The position numbers and the translations under genes were made by a program. The notes under the pieces were generated by a model. That model did no database searches and was not told the origin of the DNA. It saw only the letters and a program-made list of their open reading frames with translations. A stretch of DNA of 64,000 nt from an uncultured Cryomorphaceae bacterium. GTDB lineage: Bacteria; Bacteroidota; Bacteroidia; Flavobacteriales; Schleiferiaceae. Numbering within the stretch: the first letter of the stretch is position 1; every line of letters starts with the position of its first letter. The stretch lies in contig CACMMX010000002.1 of NCBI GenBank assembly GCA_902614915.1, positions 34,690 through 98,689 of the forward strand, given 5' to 3'. This document shows positions 46,646 through 57,303 of this stretch, piece by piece.

Positions 46646-47528
46646 TATTATAAGCATACTTATTGGCGTAGCATGCACTCTGGCTACCATCAGTATTACA
46701 TCAGCGTCAAAAGATAAACTGCATCCCACAGAAACTCCTCCAAATAAGGTTAAGACATTTAAAATACCCCATTCCTTGAGTATTGCTAAAGAAGAAATGC
46801 CTTTGGACCGTACAGATATTCAAGAAAGTTTAGACAGAGAAATTTTAGTAAATGCTTATTGGCAGAGCAATAATTTATTGATGCTTAAACGGAGTAATAA
46901 ATGGTTTCCGGTGATAGAACCTATTTTACGCGAAGAAAATATCCCAGACGATTTCAAGTATTTAGCACTTATTGAAAGTGGTTTACAAAACGTTGTGAGT
47001 CCTGCCGGTGCTGCTGGTCCATGGCAAATCATGAAATCTACAGGTCGCGAAAAAGGATTACACATTAATAATGAAGTTGATGAACGCTATCATATGGTGA
47101 AAGCAACCAGGGTAGCTTGTTCCTATCTGCGTGAAGCCTATGAGCGCTTTAATAACTGGACTTTAGCTGCTGCTTCGTATAACATGGGGATGGCCGGTAC
47201 AGCAAAACAATTAAACGAACAGCAGGTAGATAACTACTATGACCTCAGACTCAATAATGAAACTGCACGTTATATTTTTAGAATAGCAGCGGTAAAACAT
47301 ATTCATGAAAATTTGAGTGATTACGGCTACATCTATCACAATAGCGAAGGTTATAAATTGCCAGTATTTGATACAGTGGTAGTAGAAGGTCCGGTGGAAA
47401 GTTGGATTAATTGGGCTCTAAAGCACGATATAACTTATAAAGAACTAAGGTGGCATAATCCTTGGATTCGAGATGATAAATTGACCAATAATTTTAATAA
47501 ACCATATGCCATACTTATTGCGAAATAA
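46635..47528 (+). CDS. lytic transglycosylase (SLT family)
   Basis: A 297-residue protein with an N-terminal membrane/signal segment (about 5-24) and an SLT domain with the catalytic Glu in ALIESGLQNVVSPAGAAGPWQI (about 115) and the NMGMAGTAK loop; the C-terminal region, without LysM, is a short beta tail. It cleaves peptidoglycan glycan strands in the periplasm. Its start lies inside the end of rfbC; uvrA follows at 2 bases. Confidence 0.88.
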   Translation: MKNSIISILIGVACTLATISITSASKDKLHPTETPPNKVKTFKIPHSLSIAKEEMPLDRTDIQESLDREILVNAYWQSNNLLMLKRSNKWFPVIEPILREENIPDDFKYLALIESGLQNVVSPAGAAGPWQIMKSTGREKGLHINNEVDERYHMVKATRVACSYLREAYERFNNWTLAAASYNMGMAGTAKQLNEQQVDNYYDLRLNNETARYIFRIAAVKHIHENLSDYGYIYHNSEGYKLPVFDTVVVEGPVESWINWALKHDITYKELRWHNPWIRDDKLTNNFNKPYAILIAK

Positions 47529-47530
47529 AT

Positions 47531-50344
47531 ATGAGCGATCACATTGAAGTATACGGAGCTAAGGCGCATAATCTGCGAAATATAGATGTCAAAATACCAA
47601 GAAACTCTCTTGTAGTCATAACAGGTCTTAGTGGCTCTGGTAAAAGTTCGTTGGCATTCAATACTATTTATGCAGAGGGACAACGCAGATATATGGAGAC
47701 GTTTTCCTCCTATGCTCGACAGTTCTTAGGCACCATGGAACGACCTGAAGTTGATAAAATAGAAGGGTTGAGTCCGGTCATTTCCATTGAGCAGAAAACT
47801 ACCTCAAGAAATCCTAGATCAACTGTAGGTACCGTAACGGAATTAAGCGACTTCCTCAGGTTACTTTTCGCACGAGTATCAACTGCTTTTAGTTATAATT
47901 CTGGTGAGCCCATGGTAAGCTACACCGATCCTCAAATCGTAGAACTCATTGGGGAACGATTTGCGAACAAAAGAGTTGCCATATTAGCCCCCGCAGTGCG
48001 AGCTCGAAAAGGTCATTACAGAGAACTATTCGAGCAAATTGTACGTCTGGGATTTGTACGGGCGCGTGTAGACGGTACTATTGTCGAGGTAAGCAGAGGC
48101 TTCCGATTAGACCGCTATAAAACTCATGATATTGAAATTGTAGTTGATCGCATACGCATCAATGCTAATGCAGAGAAAAGAATCATGCAAAGCGTTGAAA
48201 CAGCTATGACACATGGAAAAGGAACCATTGCTATCATGGATTTAGATTCAGAAGAAATTGCTTATTTCTCTCGACAACTCATGTGTCCAACGACTGGTAT
48301 TGCTTATCAAGAACCTGAACCAAATACGTTTTCTTTCAACAGTCCAAAAGGAGCGTGTATAAAATGTGATGGATTAGGGACTGTAAAAGAGGTAAATTTA
48401 GATAAGGTTATTCCTGATCCAAAAAAAACGATACGAAAAGGCGGGTTTGCACCTGTAGGGGAATACAAAAAGAATTGGATATTCAATCAACTAGAAATTA
48501 TTGCCGCAAAACACGGTTTTAGTTTAGATACTGCCATAGAAGATATCCCAAAAAGTGCGTTGGAAATCATTCTCTACGGTACCAATGAGGTCATGACCAT
48601 TGACCATAAAGCGATTGGCGTCACAAAAGAATATAAGGTGAATTTTGAAGGTGTTGTCAATTTCATTGCTACACAATCAAAAGATACCAAGAGTCGAGCT
48701 ATTCAACGTTGGGCAGATAATTTTATGGATAATGTAATTTGTTCGAGTTGTGAAGGTGCACGGTTAAAACGTGAAAGTTTACATTTTAAGATTGCCGGCC
48801 GCAGTATTAGTGAAGTAAGTAGTATGAGCCTCATTAACCTTTCAGTGTGGATAAATGAATTGGAGGAGCAGCTTAATCCAAAGAAATGGAAAATTGCTGA
48901 AGAAATAGTCAAAGAACTCAAAGCAAGGACAAAATTTTTATTAGATGTGGGTTTGGGCTACTTGAATCTTAACAGAAGTGCACGAAGCCTCAGTGGTGGT
49001 GAAGCGCAAAGAATTCGATTAGCAACGCAAATTGGAGCTCAACTTGTCAATGTATTATACATTTTAGACGAACCTTCAATAGGTTTACATCAACGCGACA
49101 ACGCTAGACTTATTGATAGTTTAAAACAGCTACGTGATATAGGTAATAGTGTCATTGTTGTTGAACATGATAAGGATATGATTCAAACCGCTGATTTCAT
49201 ATTAGACATCGGTCCAAAAGCCGGCGTACAGGGCGGTAATATCGTTGCTCAAGGAAGAATTGCAGACATACGAAAAGCAAAGAGTATTACCGCAGAATAC
49301 CTTAACGGCATCCGCTGTGTTCCAACGCCTCTAAAAAGGCGAGCAGCAACAAATCATATCGTCTTGAAGGGTGCTTCAGGAAATAATCTTCAAAATGTTT
49401 CCGTGACTATTCCTTTAGGAATTCTTACATGTGTAACAGGAGTTAGTGGAAGTGGAAAAAGTACTTTAATTAACGGAACGCTTTACCCCATCCTTAACCA
49501 CCTCATTTTCCGTGCGGTTGAAAAACCTATGCCCTACCAAACTATTGAAGGCACTGAGCATATTGATAAAATTATTGATATTGATCAAAGTCCTATTGGT
49601 CGCACACCTCGATCTAACCCTGCAACCTATTCAGGGGTTTGGTCGGAAATTCGTGATTTGTATGCAAACCTTCCTGAAAGTAAAATTCGAGGTTATAAAC
49701 CTGGTAGGTTTTCTTTCAATGTAAGAGGAGGAAGATGTGAGACATGCCAAGGCGCAGGACTGAGGGTTATCGAGATGAACTTTCTTCCCGATGTTTATGT
49801 GCACTGCGAAACATGTCAAGGCAAAAGATTTAACCGAGAAACGCTAGAGGTTAGATATAAAGGAAAAAGCATCAGTGATGTGTTAGAAATGAGTATTGAA
49901 GAAGCACTTACGTTCTTTAAACATGTCCCTAAGATTCATCTTAAGTTAAGTACACTTGTTAATGTCGGTTTGGGTTACGTTCGGTTAGGTCAACCCTCTA
50001 CCACATTAAGTGGTGGAGAAGCTCAACGGGTAAAATTAGCCTCTGAACTAAGTAAAAGAGATACTGGAAATACCTTATATATTTTAGACGAACCTACAAC
50101 GGGACTGCACTTTGAAGACGTTCGTGTACTAATGGAGGTTATTCAGCAACTTGTTGATCATGGCAATACAGTCATTATCATTGAACACAACATGGATGTT
50201 ATTAAGCAAGCAGACCATATTATAGACTTAGGGCCAGAAGGCGGATCAGGGGGAGGAAAAATTGTTGCCATTGGAAGTCCTGAAGAGGTCATTACCAACC
50301 CACAAAGCATTACAGGGCAATTTCTTGCTTTGGAATTGAAATAA
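47531..50344 (+). CDS. uvrA: excinuclease ABC subunit A
   Basis: A 937-residue damage sensor of nucleotide excision repair with two ABC modules. Walker A is GLSGSGKSS near residue 32, and again GVSGSGKST in the second half; both have signature LSGGEAQR and DEPS/DEPT Walker B motifs. The first zinc module is reduced: CPTTGIA lacks the usual second Cys of the leading CxxC, keeping CIKC. The C-terminal zinc module (CETCQG ... CETCQG) is intact. UvrB and UvrC are not here. Confidence 0.96.
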   Translation: MSDHIEVYGAKAHNLRNIDVKIPRNSLVVITGLSGSGKSSLAFNTIYAEGQRRYMETFSSYARQFLGTMERPEVDKIEGLSPVISIEQKTTSRNPRSTVGTVTELSDFLRLLFARVSTAFSYNSGEPMVSYTDPQIVELIGERFANKRVAILAPAVRARKGHYRELFEQIVRLGFVRARVDGTIVEVSRGFRLDRYKTHDIEIVVDRIRINANAEKRIMQSVETAMTHGKGTIAIMDLDSEEIAYFSRQLMCPTTGIAYQEPEPNTFSFNSPKGACIKCDGLGTVKEVNLDKVIPDPKKTIRKGGFAPVGEYKKNWIFNQLEIIAAKHGFSLDTAIEDIPKSALEIILYGTNEVMTIDHKAIGVTKEYKVNFEGVVNFIATQSKDTKSRAIQRWADNFMDNVICSSCEGARLKRESLHFKIAGRSISEVSSMSLINLSVWINELEEQLNPKKWKIAEEIVKELKARTKFLLDVGLGYLNLNRSARSLSGGEAQRIRLATQIGAQLVNVLYILDEPSIGLHQRDNARLIDSLKQLRDIGNSVIVVEHDKDMIQTADFILDIGPKAGVQGGNIVAQGRIADIRKAKSITAEYLNGIRCVPTPLKRRAATNHIVLKGASGNNLQNVSVTIPLGILTCVTGVSGSGKSTLINGTLYPILNHLIFRAVEKPMPYQTIEGTEHIDKIIDIDQSPIGRTPRSNPATYSGVWSEIRDLYANLPESKIRGYKPGRFSFNVRGGRCETCQGAGLRVIEMNFLPDVYVHCETCQGKRFNRETLEVRYKGKSISDVLEMSIEEALTFFKHVPKIHLKLSTLVNVGLGYVRLGQPSTTLSGGEAQRVKLASELSKRDTGNTLYILDEPTTGLHFEDVRVLMEVIQQLVDHGNTVIIIEHNMDVIKQADHIIDLGPEGGSGGGKIVAIGSPEEVITNPQSITGQFLALELK

Positions 50345-50401
50345 ATAGGCGTTCTTTTCGTGTATATAATTGTACCTTATTGGTCAATTAACTTATTACG
50401 T

Positions 50402-51088
50402 ATGAATAACCTGAAAAGAAAGACCTGGACTGATATCAAATCAAATGACAGCTGGGCACTATTTAAAATCATGTCCGAATTTGTTGAAGGCTACGAGAGT
50501 CTCGGAAGAATTGGACCCTGTGTAAGCATCTTTGGATCGGCAAGAACGAATTCTACTGAACCCGAATATCTTCAGGCAGCTACCGATATTGCAGAACAAC
50601 TCACAAAAAAAGGATATGGAATCATCACTGGTGGTGGTCCAGGAATCATGGAAGCTGCAAATAAAGGTGCCCAGAAAGGTACAGGCCCAAGTGTAGGATT
50701 GAATATTGATTTACCTTTTGAACAAAACAGTAACCCTTATATAGATCACGATAAAAATCTAAACTTCGATTATTTCTTTGCTCGTAAGGTGATGTTCGTA
50801 AAATACAGTCAGGCATTCGTGGTAATGCCAGGAGGTTTTGGAACCTTAGATGAATTGTTTGAGGCCGTTACTTTAGTTCAAACAAAAAAAATAAGCCAAT
50901 TCCCTATTGTCTTATATGGTTCTTCATTTTGGGAAGGCCTTAAGGATTGGATCAATAATACACTAAAGGCCACAGGAAAAATTAGTCCAAACGACACGGA
51001 TCTGATTCGCATTGCAGATACCAAAGAAGATGTCGTTAATATTATTGAGGAATTCTACAAAACAAAAGGATACTCTACCAACTTTTAA
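50402..51088 (+). CDS. LOG family (TIGR00730) Rossmann-fold protein
   Basis: A 228-residue protein from ATG 50402; a longer open frame from 50360 has no support. Motifs: SIFGSART, TGGGPGIMEAANKGA and the signature PGGFGTLDELFE, with metal/nucleotide-binding residues. This family includes cytokinin riboside 5'-monophosphate phosphoribohydrolases (LOG), and in bacteria similar AMP/nucleotide hydrolases. Its stop overlaps the convergent T9SS protein by four bases. Confidence 0.9.
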   Translation: MNNLKRKTWTDIKSNDSWALFKIMSEFVEGYESLGRIGPCVSIFGSARTNSTEPEYLQAATDIAEQLTKKGYGIITGGGPGIMEAANKGAQKGTGPSVGLNIDLPFEQNSNPYIDHDKNLNFDYFFARKVMFVKYSQAFVVMPGGFGTLDELFEAVTLVQTKKISQFPIVLYGSSFWEGLKDWINNTLKATGKISPNDTDLIRIADTKEDVVNIIEEFYKTKGYSTNF

Positions 51089-52683
51089 TGCTGTAGTGAG
51101 AGAGGGAATACTTTATGTAAGTCTTCACTACTCACCTTCAAGAGATATTGTCCCGAAGAAAATTGACCAGAGATTTGTAAGTTTTCTTCGCGGATAGTTC
51201 CTTTTTCCAATATACGTCCGGTCACATCTGTCAACACATAAGTTCCAGAGGTGATACCAGATAATTGAACTCTTCCTTTAGAGGGATTAGGAAAAATGTT
51301 GATTGCGGTACTTTGGCTGTTATCAAAACCAATATTATTGACATTGAGTAGAGCCACTCGCACAGTGTCAAAGGTTCCGGGAATCCAATTGTATTCAAAT
51401 TCCGCATTGACAAAACCACTTAAAGTTACGGACAAAGAATCTTTGCCTTTGCTTGGCGTACCCAAATCAGCCAATCCATCAATACTGCTCAATTCTTGAA
51501 GGCCTGCATCTTTAATGTTGATTAATGCATTACTCAAAGGCGCTCCTGTAATACTATCCACGACTTGTACATGCACTCTAGAAGCATTCACATAGGTTGG
51601 ATTCAAAACATATAAACCTTCTTCTATATCTGAGCAAACTATTGTTTGCGAGTCAAAGTAGGGGTATACACCCCAGTTACCATTAAATCCATTGCCAGTA
51701 TAATTTGGAGACGTATCATAATAGCCAACTTCCACAAGTAATTCTGGATACTTTGCATCCACAATCTGAACACCGGAGGTGTAATAAGAGGTCACTACCC
51801 AATCCCTATAAACGTGAGCGTTATGAGGTATTACCATTGTTCCGAGTGAAGATTGTATTCGGTCTAATTCAGTCATATTGGCTAAATCGCTTACATCGTA
51901 AGCGGTCAAGAAGCCTCCACCTACTTCATCAGTAGTAAATAATGTTTTGTTATCCTCACTTATCCAAGTATTGTGTGTGAAAATATTTGGTGTTGATTTT
52001 GAAGCCATTAATTGAGTTGATCTCTTATCCGACACATCAACAACAACATAAAATCCGTCGTTAACAGCAGATCCCCATAGGGTATCTCCTCTTACCATGC
52101 CATCGTGTAAATAATACGTATCCCAAATACCTACATAGGTTGGATTCCATGGATCGTTATTCAAATCAAATATTAGGGCACCACCAATACCAATATTAGA
52201 ACCAAATAAATAACAGTAGCCCTTTTCGTCAATGTACAGGTTGTGCACTGTTTTTAAGGTATCAAAACTACCTATCGTGTCAGGAATTGCGAAATTCATC
52301 GCCTTGTATCGTGCATTCGATTCATTTACACTATCCATATCTATAATCAGCAAGCCTTGGTCTGGAATCGTATTCCAAGCAAAAGGGCTATCGTGGGCAA
52401 CATATGCATAATGACTCCAAGTCTTCAAATCTCGCCACGTACTATTAGGTCCTTGAATGAACTGCTTTTTTTGAGGTTGAGTAGGCAATGAAACATCGAC
52501 AATGCTTACACCTGCAGTGGTCCCCACAAGGGCATATTCTATTCCTAGCGAATCTGTATAGCCCCAGATATCACTATTTTCGAACATATAACTTGCAGAG
52601 CCTAGTAATGAAATGTTTAGACTAGATTGAGCTTGGACAAGACCTCCTATGGTCAGGGTAAGTAGGAGGTAGATATTTTTCAT
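51085..52683 (-). CDS. secreted choice-of-anchor B protein with T9SS sorting domain
   Basis: A 532-residue exported protein. An N-terminal signal peptide of about 18 residues is followed by the choice-of-anchor B/LVIVD-repeat beta-propeller (SDIWGYTDSLGIEYALVG, VGTTAGVSIVDVS, AYVAHDS) up to ~365. A carboxypeptidase-regulatory-like domain comes next (HVQVVDSITGAPLSNALINI, about 375-440), and the end (INIFPNPSKGRVQL ... GQYLLKV) is a T9SS type A domain. Probably a surface-associated protein; function unknown. Next gene on its strand is parC, 3 bases upstream. Confidence 0.86.
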   Translation of the reverse strand: MKNIYLLLTLTIGGLVQAQSSLNISLLGSASYMFENSDIWGYTDSLGIEYALVGTTAGVSIVDVSLPTQPQKKQFIQGPNSTWRDLKTWSHYAYVAHDSPFAWNTIPDQGLLIIDMDSVNESNARYKAMNFAIPDTIGSFDTLKTVHNLYIDEKGYCYLFGSNIGIGGALIFDLNNDPWNPTYVGIWDTYYLHDGMVRGDTLWGSAVNDGFYVVVDVSDKRSTQLMASKSTPNIFTHNTWISEDNKTLFTTDEVGGGFLTAYDVSDLANMTELDRIQSSLGTMVIPHNAHVYRDWVVTSYYTSGVQIVDAKYPELLVEVGYYDTSPNYTGNGFNGNWGVYPYFDSQTIVCSDIEEGLYVLNPTYVNASRVHVQVVDSITGAPLSNALINIKDAGLQELSSIDGLADLGTPSKGKDSLSVTLSGFVNAEFEYNWIPGTFDTVRVALLNVNNIGFDNSQSTAINIFPNPSKGRVQLSGITSGTYVLTDVTGRILEKGTIREENLQISGQFSSGQYLLKVSSEDLHKVFPLSLQH

Positions 52684-52686
52684 GAG

Positions 52687-55350
52687 TTAGAAATCTAAAG
52701 TTATCTGAGGTGGTTCATCTTCACCTATAAACGGCTTTTCTTGCGAAGAATGCTGTTTTTCGGCAGTTTCTTCAATAATTGGGCTTTCTAATTGAGGTAT
52801 TTCGTTAACAAGTAATTGTGGCTCTTGTTCTGGTAACGGATCCAATCCGACCACCTTGTTTAAAGTCTCTGTAGTCAATTGATTGCCCTTTGCAGCTATT
52901 CCTTTAACAGAGATAAAATTACTTAGAACAACCTCCTCGGGTTCTTTCATTTCACCCCCCTGTTTGCGATATACCATTTGAATGACCGGATGTGAAGCAT
53001 TCGATAGATAGCTCAATTCACTTTTTGGGTTTGCCGTAATTATGTTTATTTCTTTATCACCACCTTCCCATTCGAATCGTTTTACAAAATAGCGACCCTT
53101 ATCGCCGTCAAAATAAACAGCACTGATTGGTTTGCTCACTTCTAATTTCTCTAGATACATCATATCTGAATCAAAATGAAGCGACAATTCAGGAACAACC
53201 ACTTTCAATGTTCCGTTATTTGAGGCAATCAATAGCCGATCTTCCCCTTTAAAGCTGCCTAGTAGTCTGCCTCTTTCATCACTATTCAAGCGCTGAACGG
53301 TTGAATCAAACCAAACTTTACGGGCTTCGAGAGTACTCTCACCTTTTTCCTTCAACTCAATGCGCTTGACAGGGAATTTAGTCACAATGTTGCCCTTTGA
53401 AGCCCGGCCTTTAATAGCTAAATCTGCAAAATCTAGATCAATTTTTAATTTCTTGAGCTTTGCTAATTGACGCAGAAGGACATATACTTTTTCAGCTTCA
53501 CCATTTGGATTTACAGTTAAATACGTGATTTTAGAATTTGCAAAGCCTTGGGTGAGATCATATTCGCGGTCTCTAGTTATTGATTTTACAATAAAACGCT
53601 TGACATAACTCACTTTAGATTTTCCATCAAGATAAATGGCGTTATACACGGTTCTTTCATCTCCTTTCTTCCAAACTGCAACATGCAAAATGTCTTTACC
53701 AAAGAATGCCTTATCCTTGACCTTGCTCACGGAATATTTTCCATCTCGCCGTATAACGATTATATCATCAATATCCGAACAATCCGCAACGTATTCATCG
53801 CGCTTCATAGCCGTTCCTACAAAGCCTTCTTCTCTATTTACATAGAGTTTTTGGTTCCGAATGACCACTTTAGCAGCCTCCACACTATCAAAGGTTGCGA
53901 TTTCCGTTTTGCGACCGCGGTCCTTACCAAACTTCTCTTTTAAGTCTTTAAAGTAAGTGATTGCAAATTCCACTAAGTGGTTTAAATCATAATTGACAGC
54001 ATCAATCTTACCCTCGAGTTCAATAATCTTATCGTTCGCCTTGTTCGTATCGAATTTAGAAATACGCTTAATCTTAATTTCAGTCAAGCGAATGATATCT
54101 TCTTGGGTCACCTCGCGCATCAAGTGGCGAATATGAGGTCTAAGCCCCTTTTCTATGAAGGCTAGTACCTGTTCCCAAGTCTCGGCATCCTCTATATCTC
54201 GATATATTTTCTTCAGAATGAAGATGCGCTCCAATGATGAAAAATGCCATTGTTCTTGAAGCTCTTTTAGTCGAATTTCAAGCTCCGCCTTCAAGACTTG
54301 CTTTGTGGCCTCAGTAGATTGTTGTAAAATCTCTGAAACACCTATAAATAATGGAGTATCATTAAAAATACTACAAGATAATGGAGCAATACTAACCTCG
54401 CAATTGGTAAAGGCATACAACGCATCAATGGTCTTATCTGGACTTATCCCATTAGGCAAATGCACCAATATCTCCACATTTTCTGCTGTATTGTCCTCAA
54501 TCTTTTTGATCTTGATTTTACCCTTGTCGTTCGCCTTCAGAATAGAATCAATCAAACTTTGAGTTGTTGTGCTGTACGGAATCTCAGTAATGACCAATGT
54601 ATTCTTATCCAACTGAGAGATTTTAGCACGAACACGCACTCTTGAACCTCTCTTACCATTATTGTAATTTGAAAAATCTGCCTGACCCCCTGTAGGGAAA
54701 TCGGGTACCAATTTGAATGATTTTCCTTGTAACACTTTTACTGAGGCGTCAATCAGTTCATTAAAATTGTGTGATAAAATCTTCGTACTCAATCCGACGG
54801 CAATGCCTTCCACACCCATTGCCAAAAGCATCGGAAATTTCATAGGTAAGTGCAACGGCTCATTGGCTCTGCCATCGTAAGAGAGCTGCCATTCGGTAAC
54901 TTTTGGACTATAGGCTACATGTAAGGCAAATTTTGTAAGACGTGCTTCTATGTACCTCGGTGCCGCTGCCCCATCACCTGTTAGAATGTTCCCCCAATTC
55001 CCTTGACAATCAATAAGTAAATCCTTTTGACCCATTTGTACGAGGGCATCACCAATTGAAGCATCACCGTGTGGATGGAATCGCATGGTTTGTCCTATAA
55101 TATTGGCTACTTTATGGTAACGACCATCATCCATTTCCTTCATTGCATGAAGTAATCGTCTCTGAACGGGTTTAAGACCGTCATTTAATGCAGGAACTGC
55201 CCGTTCTAGGATTACATAAGAAGCATAGTCTAAAAAGTAGTCCTCATACATCCCAGAAACACGAGTAATTCGCGTTCCTTCATCATAAGCAGCGTCCGAT
55301 TGCATTTCGGGATCTAAACCATCGAATTGTGGATCTAATTCTTCACTCAT
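52687..55350 (-). CDS. parC: DNA topoisomerase IV subunit A (GyrA/ParC family)
   Basis: An 887-residue type IIA topoisomerase subunit. The breakage-reunion domain has the active-site Tyr133 (AAPRYIEARLT) and the early FHPHGDASIG. The C-terminal ~200 residues are beta-pinwheel-like, but I see no GyrA box, which together with its partner points to ParC. It ends in a polar acidic tail (PIIEETAEKQ ... DEPPQITLDF). It abuts parE (one-base overlap), so the pair ParE-ParC decatenates chromosomes. Confidence 0.88.
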   Translation of the reverse strand: MSEELDPQFDGLDPEMQSDAAYDEGTRITRVSGMYEDYFLDYASYVILERAVPALNDGLKPVQRRLLHAMKEMDDGRYHKVANIIGQTMRFHPHGDASIGDALVQMGQKDLLIDCQGNWGNILTGDGAAAPRYIEARLTKFALHVAYSPKVTEWQLSYDGRANEPLHLPMKFPMLLAMGVEGIAVGLSTKILSHNFNELIDASVKVLQGKSFKLVPDFPTGGQADFSNYNNGKRGSRVRVRAKISQLDKNTLVITEIPYSTTTQSLIDSILKANDKGKIKIKKIEDNTAENVEILVHLPNGISPDKTIDALYAFTNCEVSIAPLSCSIFNDTPLFIGVSEILQQSTEATKQVLKAELEIRLKELQEQWHFSSLERIFILKKIYRDIEDAETWEQVLAFIEKGLRPHIRHLMREVTQEDIIRLTEIKIKRISKFDTNKANDKIIELEGKIDAVNYDLNHLVEFAITYFKDLKEKFGKDRGRKTEIATFDSVEAAKVVIRNQKLYVNREEGFVGTAMKRDEYVADCSDIDDIIVIRRDGKYSVSKVKDKAFFGKDILHVAVWKKGDERTVYNAIYLDGKSKVSYVKRFIVKSITRDREYDLTQGFANSKITYLTVNPNGEAEKVYVLLRQLAKLKKLKIDLDFADLAIKGRASKGNIVTKFPVKRIELKEKGESTLEARKVWFDSTVQRLNSDERGRLLGSFKGEDRLLIASNNGTLKVVVPELSLHFDSDMMYLEKLEVSKPISAVYFDGDKGRYFVKRFEWEGGDKEINIITANPKSELSYLSNASHPVIQMVYRKQGGEMKEPEEVVLSNFISVKGIAAKGNQLTTETLNKVVGLDPLPEQEPQLLVNEIPQLESPIIEETAEKQHSSQEKPFIGEDEPPQITLDF

Positions 55351-57221
55351 TAGTTTAGAAATTCTTCTTCAAGGTTTTTTTCAACTCTTAAATTCTCAAT
55401 GATGAACTCTTGCCGTTTCGGTGTGTTTTTTCCCATATAAAACGTCAATAAATCTTCCGACCTGTAATCTTTGCTGATCATAACAGGCTCTAAGCGTATA
55501 TCCTGCCCAATGAAGAATTTAAATTCGTCCGGACTAATTTCACCTAAACCTTTGAATCGGGTGATTTCAGGTTTAGGCCCTAAAGTACCTATGGCATCAT
55601 TCTTCTCTTCAGTAGAATAACAATACTTGGTTTCTTTTTTGTTTCTCACTCGAAACAAGGGGGTCTGCAAGATGTACAGGTGTCCTTCTTTGACAAGCTC
55701 CGGAAAGAACTGCAAGAAGAATGTAATGAGTAGCAAACGGATGTGCATGCCGTCTACGTCAGCATCTGTGGCAATAACTACATTGTTATATCTCAAATCG
55801 TCCAGTCCTTCCTCAATGTTCAAGGCTGCTTGAAGCAAATTAAACTCTTCGTTTTCGTAAACTACTTTTTTTGTCAGTCCAAAGCTGTTAAGCGGCTTTC
55901 CTTTCAATGAAAAAACCGCTTGAGTATTTACGTCACGACTCTTTGTAATTGAACCAGAAGCACTATCACCCTCCGTAATAAAGAGCGTCGATTCTAATCT
56001 TCTGTCTCCTTTTGGACTTGCCTTTTTGTCGTTCAAATGAACGCGGCAATCTCTTAATTTTTTATTGTGCAGTGAAGCTTTTTTGGCACGTTCTCTCGCT
56101 AGTTTTCGAATGCCTTGAAGATCCTTTCGTTCTCGCTCTGCGCGCTGAATCTTTTTGAGAATGGCTTCTGCAACAGCGGCATTTCGATGCAAATAATTAT
56201 CGAGTTGTTTCTTCATGAAATTAATCACGAAAGTTCGCACATGAATTTCGCCAGGGGCCATTTCCAACGAACCCAATTTCGTTTTGGTCTGTGATTCAAA
56301 AACCGGTTCCATAACTTTCAATGAAATAGCCCCGATAACACAACTCCTTACGTCTGAGGCATCAAAATTCTTACCGTAAAAATCGCGCATGGTTGCGACC
56401 AAAGCCTCGCGGAAAGCGTTTTGGTGCGTGCCACCTTGTGTAGTATGCTGTCCGTTGACAAAACTATAAAATTGTTCTCCCTGCATGCGTTCGCTATGAG
56501 TCAAAGCCACTTCAATGTCATCGCCCTTAAGGTGTATTATATCATGTATAGTATTGCCGTCCAGATTGTCTTGAAGCAAATCTTTAAGACCGTTTTCACT
56601 GTAGAACTTTTCACCGTTCAAATACAACGTGAGCCCAGGATTGAGATAGGCATAATTCCAAAGCATTTTTTCTACATACTCCAGTATATAACGGTAATTG
56701 ATAAATATTTCGGGATCAGGACGGAAGGAAACCTTGGTTCCCTTGCGTTGACTGCTCTCCATGATTACATCGTCCTCTGTAAGCTTGCCGTATTCGAATT
56801 TAGCGCGCTTGGTTTGACCGTCACGAAATGCCTGTACTATAAATTCTGTTGAAAGCGCATTGACGGCTTTCGCACCCACGCCATTGAGACCAACTGATTT
56901 CTTAAATGCCTTGCTGTCGTACTTGGCACCCGTATTGATTTTGGAAACTACATCAACCACCTTTCCTAAGGGAATTCCCCTACCGTAATCACGAACTACG
57001 ACTTGACCATCAGAAATTTTCACTTCAATAGTCTTCCCGGCGCCCATAACGAACTCGTCAATGGAATTATCTAATACCTCTTTTAAAAGAATGTAAATAC
57101 CGTCATCTGGACTTTTTCCGTCGCCCAATTTCCCAATATACATTCCGGGTCGTAAGCGGATGTGCTCATCCCACTCCAAGGACCGTATATTGGCCTCAGT
57201 ATAGTTCGATTGTTGTGACAT
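55350..57221 (-). CDS. parE: DNA topoisomerase IV subunit B
   Basis: A 623-residue GHKL ATPase subunit. The ATP site has [21 protein letters not shown] and [13 protein letters not shown]; the Toprim domain has [10 protein letters not shown] and [11 protein letters not shown]. The length (short, without a GyrB insertion) fits ParE in Bacteroidota. Co-oriented with parC, with one overlapping base, so the two subunits are probably produced in balance. Confidence 0.9.
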   Translation of the reverse strand: MSQQSNYTEANIRSLEWDEHIRLRPGMYIGKLGDGKSPDDGIYILLKEVLDNSIDEFVMGAGKTIEVKISDGQVVVRDYGRGIPLGKVVDVVSKINTGAKYDSKAFKKSVGLNGVGAKAVNALSTEFIVQAFRDGQTKRAKFEYGKLTEDDVIMESSQRKGTKVSFRPDPEIFINYRYILEYVEKMLWNYAYLNPGLTLYLNGEKFYSENGLKDLLQDNLDGNTIHDIIHLKGDDIEVALTHSERMQGEQFYSFVNGQHTTQGGTHQNAFREALVATMRDFYGKNFDASDVRSCVIGAISLKVMEPVFESQTKTKLGSLEMAPGEIHVRTFVINFMKKQLDNYLHRNAAVAEAILKKIQRAERERKDLQGIRKLARERAKKASLHNKKLRDCRVHLNDKKASPKGDRRLESTLFITEGDSASGSITKSRDVNTQAVFSLKGKPLNSFGLTKKVVYENEEFNLLQAALNIEEGLDDLRYNNVVIATDADVDGMHIRLLLITFFLQFFPELVKEGHLYILQTPLFRVRNKKETKYCYSTEEKNDAIGTLGPKPEITRFKGLGEISPDEFKFFIGQDIRLEPVMISKDYRSEDLLTFYMGKNTPKRQEFIIENLRVEKNLEEEFLN

Positions 57222-57303
57222 TTTATCTGATATCGTTAACTCCCTAAAATAAAGAGATGCAAGACGATTACAAGGCTATCATACAGGTTTATTTGCACAG
57301 GTT

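Noticed and set aside
56421..56852. 143-residue plus-strand ORF antisense to parE
   Set aside because: It is a mirror of the highly conserved GHKL ATPase domain; its composition fits an antisense shadow.
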